Positions 24,148-32,276 of a stretch of DNA of 42,682 bases are shown piece after piece. A program made the translations under genes and the position numbers. The stretch's first letter is position 1, and each line of letters begins with the position of its first letter. The DNA is from Acidobacteriota bacterium (GTDB lineage: Bacteria; Acidobacteriota; Aminicenantia; UBA2199): the NCBI GenBank assembly GCA_028749105.1, contig JAQUQF010000001.1, positions 1 through 42,682 on the forward strand. The letters are read 5' to 3'. Under the pieces are notes generated by a model. It worked only from the letters and a program-made list of their open reading frames with translations. It searched no databases and was not told where the DNA came from.

Positions 24148-27024
24148 TTATTCCGGCGCGCACGGCGCGGCCACGCCAAGCACGGTTACAGGGTAGTTGC
24201 TGCTGCATAACACGCGAATCAGCGTGTTGCTCGCCGACGGCTGGTTGGTCATCCAGGCTGTGCCAACGAACAGCTTGTTGCTGACGGCCCAAGTGTCGCG
24301 CACCTCGATCTCCGCCCGCGTCCAGGTGTCGCCCAGGTCGCGGCTCATCTCGATCTGCACGTCATTGGTCGGCACGTCATTGTTGCCGACGTGTATCAGC
24401 GCCGACGGGTAGGCATACCCCGGCACAAACGGCAGGATAGTGTTGGTGGCGGTGAGGGTCGTGGACATAAGAGGGTCCTCAAGATACCGATAACTTTTCC
24501 CATTTCCATCATAGCCGCCAATCGCGTATAGATAATTGCTATGCCCAACTAGGATGGCACGATGGAGAGTGGTTGCTGTCCCGTCTATTTCCGTCCAAGA
24601 CGTTCCATAATTCGTTGATACATAAAAATTTGTTGCGGCGGTTTTGTAGGCATAAACAGTGTCGCCCACGCCCGCACACCCCATATACTGATTCTGCCCA
24701 AATGGTGTATCCCCCTTGTCTGTATAACTTGCACCATCAAACGAATAGGTCTTATCCGACAAGAAGATCAGAATACGGTCGCCTGAACCACCGGAAACCT
24801 TGGCAGCCCTCTGCGCGCCCCACATCACGGCTGGCAATCCGTCAATTTGTTCCCATACAGCCCCATCAAAACGATATACATTGGTTTGAGGCGACCCATC
24901 CCCAACGCTACCACCAAACGAATACAGATATTGCCCAAGAGCAGCACAGGATGGCATATATCTAGCAGCCGGCAATCCCTCGACTTCTTCCCAGGTAGCT
25001 GCATTCCACCTGAAAACGTTTGTCCGGGCCGGACCCCAGGGCACGCCGCCGCCGACCACATAAAAGCGATTACTATAAACTCCAAATCCATGATAGTTTG
25101 TCGGCGCCCCGTGAATACTCGGCAAACTCACCAGGTTTGTTCCATCGTAAGTATAAAAGTTTGAAGTGCCGTCGCTGTGTAAATAAAACGTGTTAGAAAT
25201 TACTCCGCCTATCCACTCGGAAGCACCAACCTCGGCCAATGTTTCCCAACCTTGCTGCAAAAAGTTTTTGTATCCCGGATCAGCCCACGTCGCATTCGTG
25301 CTCATCCCCGCCATGATGCCGGCCTCGTCGTCAAACCAATACCCCGGCCCGTCAATCAACCCCTGGCTATAACTGGCGGCGGAGTTCCAGGCTTCATACC
25401 GCAGCGCCAGCAGGTTATCCGGTATCCACGGCGCGACCGAAAACGTGTTGCCGATCTTGCGGATTGTCGCGCCATCGCCGACGGGGACCGGCACGGCGAT
25501 CATGAGTTTGTTCGTGCCGATGCTGGCGGTCCCGCCGGTCATCTCGACTTCCAAGACGGCGTTGGTGGCGGTGTTCCACCTGTTTGTCGGCTCTTCCAGA
25601 GCGCTCACCTGGCCCTGCAGCGTGGCCACATCCCCGGTGGCGCCAGTGGCATCCGTGGCCGCTTGATCCCAGACGGACGTGCGGCCTTGGACATCCAGCA
25701 TCTCGCCCTGGAGGGTGGCCACATCCGCGGTGGCGCCAGCCGCGTCAGTGGCGGCCGTGTCCCAGACGGACGTGCGCCCCTGGACATCCAGCATCTCGCC
25801 CTGCAGCGTGGCCACATCCCCGGTGGCGCCAGTGGCATCCGTGGCCGCTTGATCCCAGACGGACGTGCGCCCCTGGACATCCAGCATCTCGCCCTGCAGG
25901 GTGGCCACATCCCCGGTGGCTGACGCCGCATCTGCGGCCGCCTGGTTCCACGTGGAGGTGCCGGCTTCGACGGCCGCCACTCGGCCGGTCGCGTCTATCC
26001 CGTCCGCGCTGGCCTGGTTCCAAAGGCTCGTCCCGGCCTCGACGTCTGCCATTCGCCCCGCCAGATCGTTGGTCCCACCTTCTACGGCTTGGAGTCTGCC
26101 TTCAAACCCGGCGTTGGTGTTCCCCTGTGCGTTGAAGAGCGATTGGAAACCGGCATTCGTGTTCCCCTGGGCGTCGAAGAGCGATTGGAAACCGGCATTC
26201 GTGTTCCCCTGGGCGTTGAATTTACTCTGGAATGTAGAGTTGGTGGATCGTTGCTGCGTAATAAAGTCATCATTGGTCCCAATGCGCAGATCATATTCGT
26301 GATTGATATTCGCCTGGTTATCGTAAAACGCCTGCCAAACCACATTGGAGTTGTTCAGGTTGTTCAGATGCGCCTGGAATCCGGCATTGGTGTTCCCCTG
26401 GGCGGTCCGGAAGGCTTCATTGGACGCTATCCTGACCTCAAACCCCGCGTTGGTGTTCCCCTGGGCGTCATGCAGCGCCTGGAACCCCGCATTCGTGTTC
26501 CCCTGGGCGTCATGGAGCGCCTGGAACCCCGCATTCGTGTTCCCCTGGGCGTCATGGAGCGCCTGGAACCCCGCGTTGGTGTTCCCCTGGGCGTCATGGA
26601 GCGCCTGGAACCCCGCGTTGGTGTTCCCCTGGGCGTCATGCAGCGCCTGGAAGCCAGCATTCGTATTTCCCTGGGCGTCATGCAGCGCCTGGAAGCCAGC
26701 ATTCGTATTTCCCTGGGCGTCATGGAGCGCCTGGAAGCCAGCGTTGGTGTTCCCCTGGAGGGCGGCGTTGTTGGTGATCTGGGCTGTGAGGTTATTGGTC
26801 GCATTCGCCAAATTCGTCTGAATAGCGCCAATAGTCCCGACCAGGTTGGTCATGTAGGATCCGGCATTCGTGCCCCCCGAGCTGCGAATGTATTTGCCAT
26901 CCGCGCCGTCGAACACGACCACTTCGCCGTCCGACACCCGGCCCTTGGTGGCCACATTCGGGTAATACTGCGCCCCAGCACTCGCCGCCAAGCCCAGAAT
27001 AATCATCGCCAAGTGCTTTTTCAT
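24148..27024 (-). CDS. tail-fibre-like protein with signal peptide and Kelch-like head
   Basis: 958 residues with a GAGGAGGGAA ribosome site. Residues 1-18 (MKKHLAMIILGLAASAGA) look like a Sec signal peptide, unusual for a virion protein. A short N-terminal domain precedes seven exact or near-exact 14-residue units GNTNAGFQALHDAQ (91-188) and several degenerate ones, then about 29-residue heptad-like units (VATLQGEMLDVQGRTSVWDQ), giving a trimeric-shaft pattern. From about 610 to 830 Kelch-like motifs (WEEVEGLPAARYMPS..., LYSFGG, YLYAIGGYDGNGKSYRY) suggest a beta-propeller, probably receptor binding. The Kelch part is markedly AT-richer than the rest, suggesting module exchange. Confidence 0.75.
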   Translation of the reverse strand: MKKHLAMIILGLAASAGAQYYPNVATKGRVSDGEVVVFDGADGKYIRSSGGTNAGSYMTNLVGTIGAIQTNLANATNNLTAQITNNAALQGNTNAGFQALHDAQGNTNAGFQALHDAQGNTNAGFQALHDAQGNTNAGFQALHDAQGNTNAGFQALHDAQGNTNAGFQALHDAQGNTNAGFQALHDAQGNTNAGFEVRIASNEAFRTAQGNTNAGFQAHLNNLNNSNVVWQAFYDNQANINHEYDLRIGTNDDFITQQRSTNSTFQSKFNAQGNTNAGFQSLFDAQGNTNAGFQSLFNAQGNTNAGFEGRLQAVEGGTNDLAGRMADVEAGTSLWNQASADGIDATGRVAAVEAGTSTWNQAAADAASATGDVATLQGEMLDVQGRTSVWDQAATDATGATGDVATLQGEMLDVQGRTSVWDTAATDAAGATADVATLQGEMLDVQGRTSVWDQAATDATGATGDVATLQGQVSALEEPTNRWNTATNAVLEVEMTGGTASIGTNKLMIAVPVPVGDGATIRKIGNTFSVAPWIPDNLLALRYEAWNSAASYSQGLIDGPGYWFDDEAGIMAGMSTNATWADPGYKNFLQQGWETLAEVGASEWIGGVISNTFYLHSDGTSNFYTYDGTNLVSLPSIHGAPTNYHGFGVYSNRFYVVGGGVPWGPARTNVFRWNAATWEEVEGLPAARYMPSCAALGQYLYSFGGSVGDGSPQTNVYRFDGAVWEQIDGLPAVMWGAQRAAKVSGGSGDRILIFLSDKTYSFDGASYTDKGDTPFGQNQYMGCAGVGDTVYAYKTAATNFYVSTNYGTSWTEIDGTATTLHRAILVGHSNYLYAIGGYDGNGKSYRYLEDPLMSTTLTATNTILPFVPGYAYPSALIHVGNNDVPTNDVQIEMSRDLGDTWTRAEIEVRDTWAVSNKLFVGTAWMTNQPSASNTLIRVLCSSNYPVTVLGVAAPCAPE
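25600..25925 (-). repeat. tandem repeats of about 29 codons in the fibre shaft
   Basis: In-frame units encoding ATGDVATLQGEMLDVQGRTS plus VWDQAATD, at least three near-identical copies at DNA level. Confidence 0.8.
26461..26754 (-). repeat. seven 42-bp tandem repeats
   Basis: Each unit encodes GNTNAGFQALHDAQ; degenerate copies continue to about 26100. Units abut without spacers and lie inside an open frame. Confidence 0.9.
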
Positions 27025-27078
27025 TTCCCTCCTCGATCCGCCAGATCAACCCGATCCGCCAGATTCTACCCTTCTCCC

Positions 27079-27393
27079 TCAGTCGCTCAGCGGCTCAATC
27101 CGGACCACCGCGGCGCCGTCCCCCTGGATGAACCGCGCGGCGTTGATTAGCCGTTTGCTCCAGATCCCGTTGTAGCCTGCCGCCAGCAGAATCCCCGCCG
27201 AGGCGTCAACGGGATCAGTCCCGTCAAAGGTTACATACACGCTTTTGGTCTTCACACTCACCCAGACATGACTGGTTAATGCGTTCTGCGCCTCCGGGGT
27301 AACAACCGAGGCGCCTACCGAGAGCTCTTCGGCCGTGACGCTATTGGCCGTGGGCGCCAACTGGTTTTCAAGGTTGATCACAAATGCGTTCAT
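27079..27393 (-). CDS. small virion-type protein
   Basis: 104 residues from ATG 27393, with CAGGAGGAAC upstream. MNAFVINLENQLAPTANSVT... continues as a compact beta-rich sequence (VWVSVKTKSVYVTFDGTDP, GIWSKRLINAARFIQGDG). The pattern is common among small phage head/tail decoration proteins (a strand, VSVxTxSVYVTFDG, then AxFI), but no precise family is assigned. It sits between the adaptor and the fibre gene, consistent with a structural role. Confidence 0.65.
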   Translation of the reverse strand: MNAFVINLENQLAPTANSVTAEELSVGASVVTPEAQNALTSHVWVSVKTKSVYVTFDGTDPVDASAGILLAAGYNGIWSKRLINAARFIQGDGAAVVRIEPLSD

Positions 27394-27415
27394 GGTTCCT
27401 CCTGTGGTTTGGTCT

Positions 27416-28285
27416 CTATTTCCGGAAGGTGATTTTCCTGGCCACGCCTTGCTGGTTGATTTGCCTGTCTTCCAGGTCGCCAAGGATCTTCTCCGCCTGG
27501 GCGCGCTCTTTGTCGCGCTCAATGGGGTCCAGCAGAAAGTCGGCGTGGACGGCGTGAGCCAAATACCGCTGGAAAAGCGCCGGGATGCTCACGGGCTCCC
27601 AATAGGCGGTTTCGCTGTCAGGCTGCTTGTCGGCGTTGGCGGCCAGGGCTTTGTAGCTCTCGCCAGTGGCGGCCAGGTAGCACAGATCGCCAATGGCGTA
27701 ATTGGTCGCGGCGCTCCAGGCGGTCAGGGAGATTTGAGGCGCCGGCGGCCGGAATTTTATCCAGGGCCGGGTGGGCGCGTCGTCGCTGTTGATGATCAGC
27801 GCGTCGCCATAGAATTCAACTTCCAGGATTCGGCCTTTCCCGCGGTAGATCCGCGGGTCATAGTCATACGCGCATTCCTGCAGGTCCACGGCGCTGATTT
27901 CCGTCTCGCCCGCTTGCTGATAGTCAATGGTGCGCAGAAAATCATCCCCTACTTCGGCCCACCAGGCGGTCTCGGTCTCGGGGTTCTTGGCGGTGTTGGC
28001 GCCCTGCAAGCTGATGTAATACTTCTCATCCCCGCCGGATGTCGTGTGAAACACCTCCGCGCCCAAGGCGTAAATCAGGGCACTCTCCCAGGTGGCGCGG
28101 TATTGGCGCCGCTCGACCAGCAGCACTTCCGGCCACATGTAGTATTCATAGATTTCTTCCAGGCGCTCGTTGATCCAGTCGGCTATGCGGGCTTGCTCGG
28201 CGGCGGCCACGTTCGCGCTGGCCGGGTCGTATCCGCGCTTGCGGATAATGGCTTCGTAAAGCGCTTTGGTGGTGACGGTCTTCAT
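27416..28285 (-). CDS. head-tail adaptor/connector-like protein
   Basis: 289 residues starting two bases before the upstream stop is cleared. The N-terminal helical region (EQARIADWINERLEEIYEYY then MWPEVLLVERR) is typical of podovirus-type adaptors that bind below the portal. The middle holds two modules with a W..A..Y..GD..YLA..ESYKAL pattern (about residues 185-230), similar to carbohydrate-binding modules found in connector proteins, and an earlier W..A/Y variant near 95. The C-terminus is helical and basic. Location two genes after the portal supports the role. Confidence 0.65.
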   Translation of the reverse strand: MKTVTTKALYEAIIRKRGYDPASANVAAAEQARIADWINERLEEIYEYYMWPEVLLVERRQYRATWESALIYALGAEVFHTTSGGDEKYYISLQGANTAKNPETETAWWAEVGDDFLRTIDYQQAGETEISAVDLQECAYDYDPRIYRGKGRILEVEFYGDALIINSDDAPTRPWIKFRPPAPQISLTAWSAATNYAIGDLCYLAATGESYKALAANADKQPDSETAYWEPVSIPALFQRYLAHAVHADFLLDPIERDKERAQAEKILGDLEDRQINQQGVARKITFRK

Positions 28286-28286
28286 C

Positions 28287-28616
28287 TCAATAGACTTTCC
28301 GGAAGCTCACTCTCCCATGCCGATTGCGCAAGGCGCGCGTGGATCTCACCGCGTCTTCGTTGATCCCAAACTCGCGGCGGTCCTGGTCTTTCCAGTAGTT
28401 CTCTCCGGCTTTGCTCAAGACCTCCCGGCCTTCGGTGTCCACGGCGTTCATGACGGCCAGGGTGCTGATCTGCCGGCGCAGCCGGCCGGTCTTCCCGATC
28501 CGCGCCAGGTCGCCGCGCCCCATCGCCAGCCGGCCGTCGCGCTCGCGCTCTCTCCGTAACCCCTCCTGCTTCTTCTCCCATATCCGCCGCCGCAATTCTT
28601 TCAAAACATCGTCCAT
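28287..28616 (-). CDS. small basic helical protein
   Basis: 109 residues, very rich in Arg, Lys and Glu, helical at the N-terminus (MDDVLKELRRRIWEKKQEGL...). It separates portal and adaptor genes with gaps of 12 and 1 base. No domain recognised; a head-completion or portal-associated role is possible from position. Confidence 0.65.
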   Translation of the reverse strand: MDDVLKELRRRIWEKKQEGLRRERERDGRLAMGRGDLARIGKTGRLRRQISTLAVMNAVDTEGREVLSKAGENYWKDQDRREFGINEDAVRSTRALRNRHGRVSFRKVY

Positions 28617-28628
28617 GGCTTCACCCTT

Positions 28629-30911
28629 TCAGTTCGGGCTTGGCAGGCCGCGCCCCTCTTCCTTCCACCCTTCCTCTTCCTGCTGACCTCTGACCTCTGT
28701 CCTCTGACCTCTGTCTTCCAGCGCCGGCGGCGCGCCCTGGCGGCCGATCTGGGCGTTGGCGCCGTATTGCTGTGCCAGGAATTGTAGCCGCTGGATCCGG
28801 CTCTGCAGGATCGCGGCTTTGTCGGGGGGCAGGTCGTTGAAGATTTCCGGGTTGGCTTGCTGGATTTGCTGGTAAAAGGCGGCGCGGGTGGCGTAGTCTT
28901 CGCTGCCATCATCCGAAAGGGGTGGCTCCATCCCAGCCCGGATTTGCTGATATTTGGCGGTCTCATCCTGGGTTTCATCTCTCACCGCCTGGTCGCGGTG
29001 CTTGAAGGCCGCCGGGGCCACGCCAGGGACCAGCCGATATAAAAACTCTTCCACGATCGGGCCGGAGTCCACCTGCTGGCTGCGGTCCATGGCCAGGACA
29101 AGCTCCTTGAGCATCTTGCCTTTTTTCATCATCTTTTCGGCGTCCAGGTCTTCGGGGTCGAATTGGAGTTCCAAATCAAATTGACCCTGGATCTCTTCGC
29201 GGCCGGCGGCAAAGAGGGGTTGCCCTTGCGCGTTGGTGATGCGTTGAATAATCTCGTCCGGCATGAATTGTTGCACGAGCTTGAAGACCTGCCCCAGGAC
29301 TTCACGCAGGTTGAGCAGCCACCATAAGACCTTGAATTCCCGGGCCAGTTGCGGACCGCTGGGGGGGTTGTCTTTGTTCTCGCGGCCGAAATAGTCGTCC
29401 ACCTGCCGCCGGATCTCCATGATCATGTTGACGACCGTTTGCGGGTATTGGGGGGGCGCCAGCCATTTGTAGTCGCCGTCGCGTTTGGCCGGCAGCTCGC
29501 CCAGCGGACGCAGCCGCAGGGCGCCCATGCGGGCCCGGCCGCGGGTGATCATGGGTGGCACACCGGAAAGCTGGGCGTTGTCACCGAAACTGTCGCAGTA
29601 GAGTTTCAGGAGTCCCTGGTAGGATGCCGCCAGGGTGCCCAGGCCGCGGGCGTCCAGCATCCGGCCGCTGATGGTCTCGCGCTGGAAGACGTGCCCGGGA
29701 TACCCGCCGTGAACGTAGTTGATCAGTTCCGGGGGTTTGGCCGGATCCTTAACGTCTTTGTGGAAGACCACATAAAACCGGCCGGGGATCCCGTCGTCGT
29801 TGAGTGCCCGGAAATACGCGGTGATGATGTTGTAGAGGCCGCGGTAATAGCTGGGGTCCCTGGCCGTCAGGGGTCCGTTGAGGGTCTCGCGGGTGTATTC
29901 CGGGACCGCGCTCTCGCCTTCATGGCCTTGCTCGCCGTCTTTGCCCACCACGGCTTCAACGAAGTCTTGGTCCCAGCCTTCGGAAGTGATGCGTTCGTAG
30001 AGCTGGGCTTTGGTGAGCCAGTCGCTCTCGAAATATACTCGCGCTTCCTGAAATTCCCCGGTGTTGCGCGGTATAAACCATTCTTCCCAGATCCGTTTGC
30101 CCTCGATCATGGGTTGATTGGCGCTGATGTAGGGCTCCGGGTATTCGGCGCTGCCGGTCTCGCGGAGTTGCTTGATCATCTGCTTGGCCCGGCGTGGCCG
30201 CAAATGCGGGAAGAATTCCTTGAGGATGCTTTGCAGGTATTCCGCGTTGGTCGCCGCGGGGGCCTGGAGCGCACCCAGGAAGTCCTGGGCGGCCAGCGCC
30301 AGTTGGCCGGCTTTTGTTTCCTCGTCCAGGCCGGATTGCTCCAGCTCTTGCTGGGCGCGCTGGAGATATTGCTCCAGGAGTTCTTCGGCGGTAATGTTGG
30401 TGAGCCGCAGGCTGGTTTCGCGTTTCCAGTAGATTTTCAGCAGGGCTACGGCGGGGGTGTCGCCAATGTAGTAGTTGGCCACTTTGGCCAGCTCTTTGAT
30501 CCAGGTCAAACCCCAGATGTTCATGAGCACGTAGCGCATGAGGATCGTGAGCTTGGCGGCTTTGCGGGCGTCTTCTTCGGTTACCCCGGAAAACTTGATC
30601 CGGGCCCGCATGGCCGCCGTGATCAGGAGCGCCACGTCTTCGTTGATGAGTAAATCTGCCAGGCGTATCTTCTGGTCGCAGGCGCCGTCAAAGGGTTCGG
30701 GCTCTTCTTCGTCCACGGCGTGTTTCAGGCCGTCGTCGGATTGGTTTTCCCAGAAGGCCAGCCGCGTGTTGTCCGTGGTGATCCGTTTTTCCCAGATGTC
30801 CGCGCTTTCCCGGGCTAGGTCTTCGAGTTCGGCTTTGATCTCGTCGAGGGTCAGCCCGCTTTCGGGCCAGGTCAGAATCCCATCGCCGGCCACCTGGTCG
30901 AAGTCAGGCAT
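28629..30911 (-). CDS. portal protein
   Basis: 760 residues with a GAGAGGGG ribosome site. The sequence is long and mainly helical with an acidic N-terminus (TDNTRLAFWENQSDDGLKHA), a central region (YHINDGGYPGHVFQRETI-like HGGYPGHVFQRETISGRML), and a helical crown (RDETQDETAKYQQIRAGM). Order and size match portals of SU10-capsid podovirus-like phages, which form the dodecameric DNA gate bound by terminase. Assignment rests on length, composition and its place near the capsid gene. The last 30 codons contain a heptamer repeat (28684-28715), so the extreme C-terminus is probably not conserved. Confidence 0.75.
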   Translation of the reverse strand: MPDFDQVAGDGILTWPESGLTLDEIKAELEDLARESADIWEKRITTDNTRLAFWENQSDDGLKHAVDEEEPEPFDGACDQKIRLADLLINEDVALLITAAMRARIKFSGVTEEDARKAAKLTILMRYVLMNIWGLTWIKELAKVANYYIGDTPAVALLKIYWKRETSLRLTNITAEELLEQYLQRAQQELEQSGLDEETKAGQLALAAQDFLGALQAPAATNAEYLQSILKEFFPHLRPRRAKQMIKQLRETGSAEYPEPYISANQPMIEGKRIWEEWFIPRNTGEFQEARVYFESDWLTKAQLYERITSEGWDQDFVEAVVGKDGEQGHEGESAVPEYTRETLNGPLTARDPSYYRGLYNIITAYFRALNDDGIPGRFYVVFHKDVKDPAKPPELINYVHGGYPGHVFQRETISGRMLDARGLGTLAASYQGLLKLYCDSFGDNAQLSGVPPMITRGRARMGALRLRPLGELPAKRDGDYKWLAPPQYPQTVVNMIMEIRRQVDDYFGRENKDNPPSGPQLAREFKVLWWLLNLREVLGQVFKLVQQFMPDEIIQRITNAQGQPLFAAGREEIQGQFDLELQFDPEDLDAEKMMKKGKMLKELVLAMDRSQQVDSGPIVEEFLYRLVPGVAPAAFKHRDQAVRDETQDETAKYQQIRAGMEPPLSDDGSEDYATRAAFYQQIQQANPEIFNDLPPDKAAILQSRIQRLQFLAQQYGANAQIGRQGAPPALEDRGQRTEVRGQQEEEGWKEEGRGLPSPN
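28684..28715. repeat. GAGGTCA heptamer repeat inside the portal gene end
   Basis: Minus strand: GACAGAG, GTCAGAG, GACAGAG, GTCAGAG, GTCA, encoding part of the residues EDRGQRTEVRGQ near the portal C-terminus. Confidence 0.85.
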
Positions 30912-30988
30912 TTCGGCCCCTCTCAGATGACGCCAGGAACAGACCGGAAGGGGTCCGCCCCCTCCCGGCCTGCTCTCTGCGCACGTGG

Positions 30989-32152
30989 TTATGGGTTGAT
31001 CGAGACAATCCGGAAGTAGAACCGCACTTCCCCGGCGCTGTTCTCGCTCAGCGCGTTTTCGCTGTTCGGGGTGAAGGTGAAGTCCACGGTGTCATCCGCG
31101 GTATAAACCTTCCGGCCGTAGGTGTTGTCCACCAGCGCCGTAACCGCCGTCAGACTTCCCTTGGTAACGGTCGCCGTGGCGGTCGCACCGATCAGATACC
31201 TGTTCTCGGCGCTCGGTGTCAGCGTGGCGGTGGCCGTCGCGTTGGTCGGCAGATCCACGGCTTTTGCCGTCAGCGTGGCGGTGGCCGTCGCGTTGGTCGG
31301 CAGATCCACGGCTTTTGCCGTCAGCGTGGCGGTGGCCGTCGCGTTGGTCGGCAGATCCACGGCTTTTGCCGTCAGCGTGGCGGTAACCAGCACGTTGGTT
31401 ACCCACTCCACCTCTTCCCCGGCGGCATTGGTGATCGCGGCGCCGGTAGAGTCATACCCCTTGGCCGTGTGCAGCGTGATCACGAAGGCCGGATCGTTGG
31501 TGTCGGCCACGTTGATGGTTTCCGTGTTCAGCGTCACCGCCACGGCCGGATCGTTGGTGTCGGCCACGTTGATTGCTTCCGTGTTCAGCGTCACCGCCAC
31601 GGCCGGATCGTTGGTGTCGGCCACGTTGATTGCTTCCGTGTTCAGCGTCACCGCCACGGCCGGATCGTTGGTCGCCGCCAGCATGTCAGCGTCCATGGTG
31701 ATATAGGATACCGTCACCGTCGGATCGTTGGTCTTGGCGTAGTTGATCGTCTCGGTGGTCGTGCCTTGCCAGGCGCGGCCGTATTTCTGCCAGATCTCCG
31801 TCATGTTGGAGTTCAGTTCCGTGGAGTCCAGGTAGAAATCGGCGCCCGCCGCACCGTCGCCCACCGTAACTGCCACCGAGCCGGTGGCATTGTTCCCGGC
31901 GTTGAAGGCGGTCACCAGTTCCATCGCCACCAGTTCGACCCGCTGCTTGGACGTTACCGCCAGGGACGTGAGTGCCTGGGCGGTGTCAGCGTTGGTCTCC
32001 GTCAGGTCGGAATGGTCAATGGTGACCACGTGCGTAGCGCCGGCGTAGGAGCGTTCCTGGATCGTGATCGGCCGCACCGATGCTCCCCAGCCGGGGCCCG
32101 CCAGCCAGCCGACCAGCAGCGTCGCCATTAAAATTGCCGTCAGTTTCTTCAT
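30989..32152 (-). CDS. exported repeat protein in the capsid cluster
   Basis: 387 residues from ATG 32152. Residues 1-23 (MKKLTAILMATLLVGWLAGP...) form a Sec signal peptide ending GWG-A. A Thr/Asn/Ala-rich beta-type body carries four units of TNDPAVAVTLNTEAINVAD (about 155-230) and three of TATATLTAKAVDLPTNA (about 255-305). Its C-terminus (EVRFYFRIVSINP) looks like an Ig-like strand pair. Position between capsid and portal suggests a head decoration or spike, but a signal peptide would send it out of the cytoplasm where heads assemble, so an exported surface protein is equally possible. Confidence 0.65.
   Translation of the reverse strand: MKKLTAILMATLLVGWLAGPGWGASVRPITIQERSYAGATHVVTIDHSDLTETNADTAQALTSLAVTSKQRVELVAMELVTAFNAGNNATGSVAVTVGDGAAGADFYLDSTELNSNMTEIWQKYGRAWQGTTTETINYAKTNDPTVTVSYITMDADMLAATNDPAVAVTLNTEAINVADTNDPAVAVTLNTEAINVADTNDPAVAVTLNTETINVADTNDPAFVITLHTAKGYDSTGAAITNAAGEEVEWVTNVLVTATLTAKAVDLPTNATATATLTAKAVDLPTNATATATLTAKAVDLPTNATATATLTPSAENRYLIGATATATVTKGSLTAVTALVDNTYGRKVYTADDTVDFTFTPNSENALSENSAGEVRFYFRIVSINP
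31208..31680 (-). repeat. 57-bp and 51-bp tandem repeats
   Basis: About four 57-base units at 31480-31680 and three 51-base units at 31208-31390 lie in frame in the exported protein. Copies are nearly identical, indicating recent expansion. Confidence 0.85.
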
Positions 32153-32230
32153 CCCTTTGCCCTCCTTTGTGGTCCGTCAGATTCTTTTCCCCTCCGCTTT
32201 CTGTCCCTCCCTCTCCCCCCCCCCCGTCGC

Positions 32231-32256
32231 CCCCCCGGCTGTTTCCAGCCGGGGGG
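32231..32256. terminator. strong hairpin after the capsid gene
   Basis: CCCCCCGGCTG and CAGCCGGGGGG form a perfect 11-bp stem with a TTTC loop just after the capsid stop. No U-tract follows on the minus strand (G-rich there), so it is either a partial or factor-dependent terminator or an RNA-stabilising hairpin that raises capsid mRNA relative to downstream genes. Confidence 0.5.
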
Positions 32257-32276
32257 CTTTGGGTGGGGATTATGTG

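Noticed and set aside
26100..26760. CRISPR-like array
   Set aside because: The 42-bp units abut without unique spacers and encode a regular protein repeat in frame.
26089..27150. Long plus-strand open frame (about 350 codons) opposite the fibre repeats
   Set aside because: It mirrors the repetitive minus-strand gene and has no ribosome site or recognisable protein features; GC-rich repeats keep several frames open.
29349..30653. Plus-strand open frame of about 430 codons opposite the portal
   Set aside because: Antisense to a well-supported structural gene, with the codon pattern expected of a GC-rich shadow frame.
32231..32256. Standard rho-independent terminator on the minus strand
   Set aside because: The stem is perfect but is followed by a G-rich run instead of U residues, so only a weak or factor-dependent function is claimed.
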